Positions 58,248 to 64,000 of a DNA stretch of 64,000 bases are shown one piece after another. Both the position numbers and the translations under genes were made by a program. Source of the stretch: Lineus longissimus. Its lineage: Eukaryota; Nemertea; Pilidiophora; Heteronemertea; Lineidae. The notes under the pieces were generated by a model. That model worked only from the letters and a program-made list of their open reading frames with translations, was not told where the DNA came from and ran no database searches. Where the stretch lies: the NCBI RefSeq assembly GCF_910592395.1, contig NC_088309.1, forward strand, positions 10,914,501 through 10,978,500, written 5' to 3'. Numbering within the stretch: the stretch's first letter is position 1; each line of letters starts with the position of its first letter.

Positions 58248-58541
58248 CCTCGGGTTGCACTAAAATGTGGAAACCATGCACACGTCACCCATTTTCATGA
58301 ATTTCCAAATCCAGTTGAACGAGAGAGGAGGAAGCTGTGGATTCGGAAGTGCAAACGTTTGGAGTGTTGGAAGCCTGGGCCTTCGGCCAAACATTGCAAT
58401 GATCACTTTATCGATACGGATTATCACATGAAGCCGGATATCTGCATCCAACTGAATATTAAATGTCACTTGTTAAAAACAGTTGTTCCATCTGTATTCG
58501 ATTTGACCAACCCCACTTACATGCGACAGCCTCCAAAGTAA
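58248..58541 (+). pseudogene. THAP-domain fragment (degenerate, transposon-associated)
   Basis: In one frame ending at TAA (58541), the segment from ALKCGN to the stop has THAP landmarks. These are a central FP, a W followed by IRKC (58330-58355), and the C-x2-H-F end as HCNDHF (about 58,393-58,410). The first zinc cysteine of the C2CH set is missing, so zinc binding is doubtful. Upstream codons in the frame look non-coding. Pieces of the same segment recur inverted at 62395-62596 and 63764-63965, so it is probably a relic of a P-element/THAP9-like or other THAP-bearing element rather than a host gene. Confidence 0.6.
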
Positions 58542-60652
58542 CGTTCGTTAGCCAAAAAACGTAAACATCAAGAAGTGAGTTGAACACTATTTCATGATTT
58601 ATACACTGCTGATGCACACAACACTCATACTACTCAAATAGCACATGTCATCCACTGTACAGTGGCTACACAACCATGTCAATTGCATTTAATGCCCGAG
58701 GCTGCATTGATAGACGGTTGCAGATGCATAACATGTATGATTTTTAAACAGACTAATGTTGCACAATATTGTTTCGCCTCGTCTATGTTGTATCGCCAGT
58801 TATGTCATGACGCTGAACTACTATTGAAAAATATTATGCTACCAAATGTTCTTGGCCAATAGCGTAACTCGATTCACATCATGTGATTTCAAGTCATCAC
58901 ATCGTATCGGATCCAAAAAAGCAATAACGGATCCAAAAAAATGTCGTAACGGATCCTAAAAGGTTTTAATCCAATCAAAATGAAGTTTACAAATGATCTT
59001 GGATGGTCGTCGGTAGTTACGTTTAAGAAACAAATTTGCCATCAATTCAAAAGCAAGATGGCTGCCACTTCAAGATTTGCAATGGAATTTTGTATCATAA
59101 ATTCCAATGCTGTTTACATTTTGTATATTTCATTAAAAACAAATTGTTTCATTATTTTCCTTTGGATTGATTTCTTTGCCAAGACATTTGGTTGCATAAT
59201 ATAGCAAATAGTGGATGTTTAAGGTTGTCCAATATCAAGGAGGATACCGCGGTGACGTCACATCACGTGATCCCGACCCATATTAGTGATCGCTATGGCA
59301 AATCAGATTCAGTCTACTGACAGCACCAGCACTGAACATATCTCCACGTCTCACTGTCTGGTGCGCTCCTGTACACAAAAACACCAATAGACATGAAATA
59401 TTGCAATACCTAGTATGGATTCTTCCTGTGTAGAATAAAATTTACAGAGCAGATTAACTTCCACGAATAAAAAAGACGTTTGGCGTGGCCAAAGTGCGGA
59501 AATAATGGGAAATAATGTCTCCGCTAAAATACACTACGAAATACACTAGGCAATGCACTACGCGATACACGGTAGAGATGCAGTTGAGTTTGTTATTGTT
59601 TTGACTTAGAAGCCCGCCCATATCATAATATATTCATGTATTCATGAAGTATGAACTCATTTCTGTCCCATACAACTCTAAGAACAGTCAATTTCTCCTT
59701 AAATCATCACCGAAACCGCGATATCCGCAGGAAGATTTCGTTCTAGTGTCCGAAAATGCATGATCTTACAGGGGCGCTAACTCGACAAATAGAGGGGATC
59801 TATGGGGATCTATGCGAGTTTTAGGTATTACAGGTCTCGAACTTGTAAAATCTGTAAACATGCCTCCAAATCCCCTTATGATAATGAAGAGATTGCCCCA
59901 TATCTGGGAGACTGTTTTGAAACCATCGCTAATTTTGGAAGATCGGTGCCGGCTATTTGGTTTAAAAAAACCTATTTTTCCCCATCAAATCAGCACTTTT
60001 CATTATTCAAATGATAGCTTATTGTCTGAAGACTTATTTCATAGCAGAAAAGTACTAATAACTCTGATTTGATGCGAAAAATCTAACTTTTTTGATGACT
60101 TGATTTTCCCTTGGCCGTGGATCGAGTTTGTTTACAATATGCAGCGCCATCTTGGAAAAGCCGTGACGTCACTCGCAAAGCCTCGTCCGCCATGACATTT
60201 CTTCGTCCATCAAAATTCCATATCGGACTCCCAAACATCCACTATTTGTATAGTGACGGTATTATGCACAATCATCTTGACGTGACGATATAATGCCGTG
60301 CAACGTTAGATAGGCCTAGATGTCAGATGACAATAATCTGTCATTGACAGTGGCTGTCACTGACACTGACCTGTGTCGCTGTCACCTTGCTATGGCAGGA
60401 ACACAAGAAGACACTATGCGGTATCACAGGCCCCAATAGGGCCTACACATTATGTATAACAACCGACCTCAGCAGCCTAGGGCATTAAATGCAATTGACA
60501 TGGTTGTGTAGCCACTGTACAGTGGATGACATGTGCCATTTGGGTAGTATGAGTGTTGTGTGCATCAGCAGTGTATAAATCATGAAATAGTGTTCAACTC
60601 ATTTCTTGATGTTTACGTTTTTTGGCTAACGAACGTTACTTTGGAGGCTGTC
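58525..60652. mobile_element. Foldback element with about 180-bp inverted arms
   Basis: The left arm (about 58,525-58,705), starting GACAGCCTCCAAAGTAACGT, is repeated inverted at about 60,470-60,652. The 1.76-kb interior has no recognised coding sequence. It contains further smaller inverted pairs, such as AACATCCACTATTTG near 60,230 against its inverse near 59,200. The left edge abuts the THAP fragment. Confidence 0.75.
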
Positions 60653-62430
60653 TATGGCAAGCCAAAGCGGAATTTATTCAAGACCGTGGAATTACTATTC
60701 AAGAAGTTAAATATATGTTCAAGACCAAAATATGTTCAATCCTGAATCAAATATTGTCAACCTTGAATCAAATATTGTCAACCTTGAATCAAATATTGTC
60801 AACCTTGAACAAAATATATTCAACCTTGAACAAAATATATTCAAGACTCACGTGACCATATTCAAGACGCACGTGACCACAAAAATTGATGACGTAGTTG
60901 CTCATGTTTTGATGCTTAACGGACTTTCCCGAACCCGCGTCCGGACTTTCCCGAACCCATGGTACTTGTGTTGCGTTTCGGAGCTCGAATTGTTCGCACG
61001 AGGTTTTGACACATGGTTGTACACGTACCTAGCCGCCTGCGAAATTTTTTTCTGCAGGATACTTCTGCCATAGTGTACATCTGACAGCCAATCAGAATTC
61101 AAGGCAAGCACGTGTCTTTGTTGACATCATCTTTCCACATGGCGCAATAATGTCAACAATGCCACGTGTTCTGATAATCTTGGAAATAACAAGTTAGCAA
61201 ATGGTTAGAGGAGTATATTAGCTAAAATATATTTATTTGCAGTATCTTAACATGTATTTTCATTGTCGAGTGGACTGTATTTATTGGACTTGTCTGTTAA
61301 AGGCGCACTGTGCTCGGCAAAATAGCCGAGGTTGAATGTTTATCTGTCAACCGTGTAACTAGTTCTGCTGTATATGCATAGGTGGCGCCACCATTCAATT
61401 TATTTTGTTTGCTTGTCAAAATGTGTTTTATACAATGGCCCTTCAACAATGTTCAAACTACCAAAATAGGCCTGATACCTTCAACAGCAGACATCGGATA
61501 CACTGTCCCTTTAATAATTATCAACATTGGCAACACTGTCAGTGTCACTGCCCCTTAAAATTTCACAAATCGCGAGACATCGGATACACTGTCCCTTTAA
61601 TAATTATCAACATTGGCAACACTGTCAGTGTCACTGCCCCTTAAAATTTCACAAATCAATGCATGCACTGCAATGTAGCGATCAGATCAGCTGATGCCTC
61701 TTTTGTATGCATAATATCATCAATTTTACAATGAATCTGTGCAATTCATTCCTAAACACTACGACACAAACCTTGAGTTGAGCATAATTGGGGTCAGACA
61801 ATGAACTATTGTCACATTCACAGTTGAAGTGGCACTCGGCATGCGACTCGGTATCGTCCATTGTATTTGCATTATCATGCATAAATAAACAGTGTGACGT
61901 CAAAGATCGCGCCAATTGTGATTGGCTGTCAGATGTACACTGTGGCAGAAGTATCCTGCAGAAAAAAATTTCGCTAGCCGCCTACACCTGACATGTACTG
62001 TAATCCTACACATCATGACATGGATGCCGAGTGAATGTCAGAGTCGATACATGTTTCACAGACATATCAGGCAAATTATAGGTTCAAAATGCGCAATGCC
62101 TGTCGTGAAACAGAACGCATCGGAAGTACCACATATTCTACGCTCTACGTCATCAATTTTGTGGTCACGTGCGTCTTGAATATGGTCACGTGAGTCTTGA
62201 ATATATTTTGTTCAAGGTTGAATATATTTTGTTCAAGGTTGGACATATTTTATTCAAGGTTGAACATATTTTATTCAAGGTTGAACATATTTTATTCAAG
62301 GTTGAAAACATTTGATTCAAGGTTGAACATATTTTAGTCTTGAACATATATTTCCTTCTTGAACTTATATTTAACTTCTTGAATGGTAATTCTAAAGTCT
62401 TGAATAAATTCCGCTTTGGCTTGCCATAGC
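60653..62430. mobile_element. Second foldback element with minisatellite arms
   Basis: The left arm (about 60,653-61,095) and right arm (about 61,925-62,430) are inverted copies. Both share the CTATGGCAAGCCAAAGCGG edge, a 21-bp minisatellite, a CACGTGACCACAAAAATTGA block, and a block running from AAATTTTTTTCTGCAGGATA to the CAGCCAATCA motif. The arms are diverged, with different minisatellite copy numbers. The centre (about 0.83 kb) is non-coding. Confidence 0.75.
60732..60845 (+). repeat. 21-bp minisatellite
   Basis: About five copies of a 21-bp unit of the form TCAACCTTGAATCAAATATTG or its TTGAACAAAATATAT variant. It is inverted at about 62,195-62,340 and 63,564-63,709. Confidence 0.85.
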
Positions 62431-62596
62431 TGTCGCATGTAAGTGGGGTTGGTCAAATCGAATACAGATGGAACAGCTGTTTTTAACAAGTGGCATTTAA
62501 TATTCAGTTGGATGCAGATATCCGGCTTCATGTGATAATCCGTATCGATAAAGTGATCACTGCAAAGTTTGGCCGAAGGCCCAGGCTTCCAACATA
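61228..62596. repeat. 1,369-bp tandem repeat, copy 1
   Basis: Full copy, near-identical to 62597-63965. It contains an 86-bp internal tandem duplication (starting at about 61,490 and 61,576), the right arm of the second foldback element, and an inverted THAP fragment at its end. Confidence 0.9.
62395..62596 (-). pseudogene. Inverted THAP fragment in tandem copy 1
   Basis: On the - strand the segment from WKPGPSAKLCSDHF to DLTNPTYMRQ matches the C-terminal half of the THAP fragment at 58,370-58,530. It then continues into unrelated LWQAKAEFIQ sequence. The N-terminal half of the domain is absent. Confidence 0.65.
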
Positions 62597-63965
62597 TATA
62601 TTTATTTGCAGTATCTTAACATGTATTTTCATTGTCGAGTGGACTGTATTTATTGGACTTGTCTGTTAAAGGCGCACTGTGCTCGGCAAAATAGCCGAGG
62701 TTGAATGTTTATCTGTCAACCGTGTAACTAGTTCTGCTGTATATGCATAGGTGGCGCCACCATTCAATTTATTTTGTTTGCTTGTCAAAATGTGTTTTAT
62801 ACAATGGCCCTTCAACAATGTTCAAACTACCAAAATAGGCCTGATACCTTCAACAGCAGACATCGGATACACTGTCCCTTTAATAATTATCAACATTGGC
62901 AACACTGTCAGTGTCACTGCCCCTTAAAATTTCACAAATCGCGAGACATCGGATACACTGTCCCTTTAATAATTATCAACATTGGCAACACTGTCAGTGT
63001 CACTGCCCCTTAAAATTTCACAAATCAATGCATGCACTGCAATGTAGCGATCAGATCAGCTGATGCCTCTTTTGTATGCATAATATCATCAATTTTACAA
63101 AGAATCTGTGCAATTCATTCCTAAACACTACGACACAAACCTTGAGTTGAGCATAATTGGGGTCAGACAATGAACTATTGTCACATTCACAGTTGAAGTG
63201 GCACTCGGCATGCGACTCGGTATCGTCCATTGTATTTGCATTATCATGCATAAATAAACAGTGTGACGTCAAAGATCGCGCCAATTGTGATTGGCTGTCA
63301 GATGTACACTGTGGCAGAAGTATCCTGCAGAAAAAAATTTCGCTAGCCGCCTACACCTGACATGTACTGTAATCCTACACATCATGACATGGATGCCGAG
63401 TGAATGTCAGAGTCGATACATGTTTCACAGACATATCAGGCAAATTATAGGTTCAAAATGCGCAATGCCTGTCGTGAAACAGAACGCATCGGAAGTACCA
63501 CATATTCTACGCTCTACGTCATCAATTTTGTGGTCACGTGCGTCTTGAATATGGTCACGTGAGTCTTGAATATATTTTGTTCAAGGTTGAATATATTTTG
63601 TTCAAGGTTGGACATATTTTATTCAAGGTTGAACATATTTTATTCAAGGTTGAACATATTTTATTCAAGGTTGAAAACATTTGATTCAAGGTTGAACATA
63701 TTTTAGTCTTGAACATATATTTCCTTCTTGAACTTATATTTAACTTCTTGAATGGTAATTCTAAAGTCTTGAATAAATTCCGCTTTGGCTTGCCATAGCT
63801 GTCGCATGTAAGTGGGGTTGGTCAAATCGAATACAGATGGAACAGCTGTTTTTAACAAGTGGCATTTAATATTCAGTTGGATGCAGATATCCGGCTTCAT
63901 GTGATAATCCGTATCGATAAAGTGATCACTGCAAAGTTTGGCCGAAGGCCCAGGCTTCCAACATA
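62597..63965. repeat. 1,369-bp tandem repeat, copy 2
   Basis: Direct copy of 61228-62596. I noticed one clear substitution, CAATGAATC at about 61,729 against CAAAGAATC at 63,098. It includes the same internal 86-bp duplication and THAP fragment. Confidence 0.9.
63764..63965 (-). pseudogene. Inverted THAP fragment in tandem copy 2
   Basis: Same content as 62395-62596, offset by 1,369 bases. Confidence 0.65.
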
Positions 63966-64000
63966 TATATTTATTTGCAGTATCTTAACATGTATTTTCA
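63966..64000. repeat. 1,369-bp tandem repeat, start of copy 3 (cut by window end)
   Basis: The last 35 bases repeat the start of copies 1 and 2 (TTTATTTGCAGTATCTTAAC), so the array continues past the window. Confidence 0.85.

Noticed and set aside
59812-60072. Open frames inside the first foldback element
   Set aside because: Short, without recognisable domains, and within a non-autonomous repeat.
61405-63548. Pairs of identical short open frames 1,369 bp apart
   Set aside because: They are duplicated only because the underlying 1,369-bp repeat is duplicated; nothing suggests translation.

Overview
The window looks like animal nuclear DNA, probably from an invertebrate. It has short exons with consensus GT/AG splice sites, a C2H2 zinc-finger gene, a tRNA-Leu(AAG) gene, a tRNA-derived SINE-like head, foldback and MITE-like elements, and THAP-domain fragments. 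I cannot place the phylum from sequence alone.

One gene dominates. I can chain 29 coding exons on the + strand from 4,064 to 56,364. They keep one frame and total 36,882 nt, or 12,293 codons plus a stop. Exon 1 encodes a signal peptide. Then follow a four-module CPxGY exon, a short unrecognised exon, two VWA exons, and 14 tiny symmetric exons carrying one two-cysteine CPxGY module each. Next is a two-module exon and a single uninterrupted exon of 30,120 nt (19,099-49,218) encoding about 10,040 residues. Eight downstream exons carry more CPxGY modules, a third VWA domain and acidic linkers. Nearly all introns are phase 1.

The giant exon encodes an extremely basic (Lys/Arg/His) protein. A 4.7-kb lead-in of degenerate basic helical repeats is followed by about 23.9 kb of near-identical 480-bp (160-residue) tandem units. 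I count about 52 unit anchors, five of them followed by a shortened 237-bp unit. A basic tail, a short acidic segment and eight CPxGY modules close the exon. The array has higher-order duplications, and the unit is itself built from older, smaller repeats. The predicted product is a secreted, VWA-bearing, megadalton-scale polycation. I know of no described family with this architecture, and its role is unknown.

Upstream (1-4,043) are the last exon of a zinc-finger gene, the tRNA-Leu, a tRNA-Leu pseudogene and small repeats. Introns 1 and 3 hold foldback and MITE-like repeats. Downstream (about 58,000-64,000) is a transposable-element cluster: a degenerate THAP fragment, two nested foldback structures, and a 1,369-bp tandem repeat that runs off the window end. 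No bacterial features, CRISPR arrays or viral genes were recognised.
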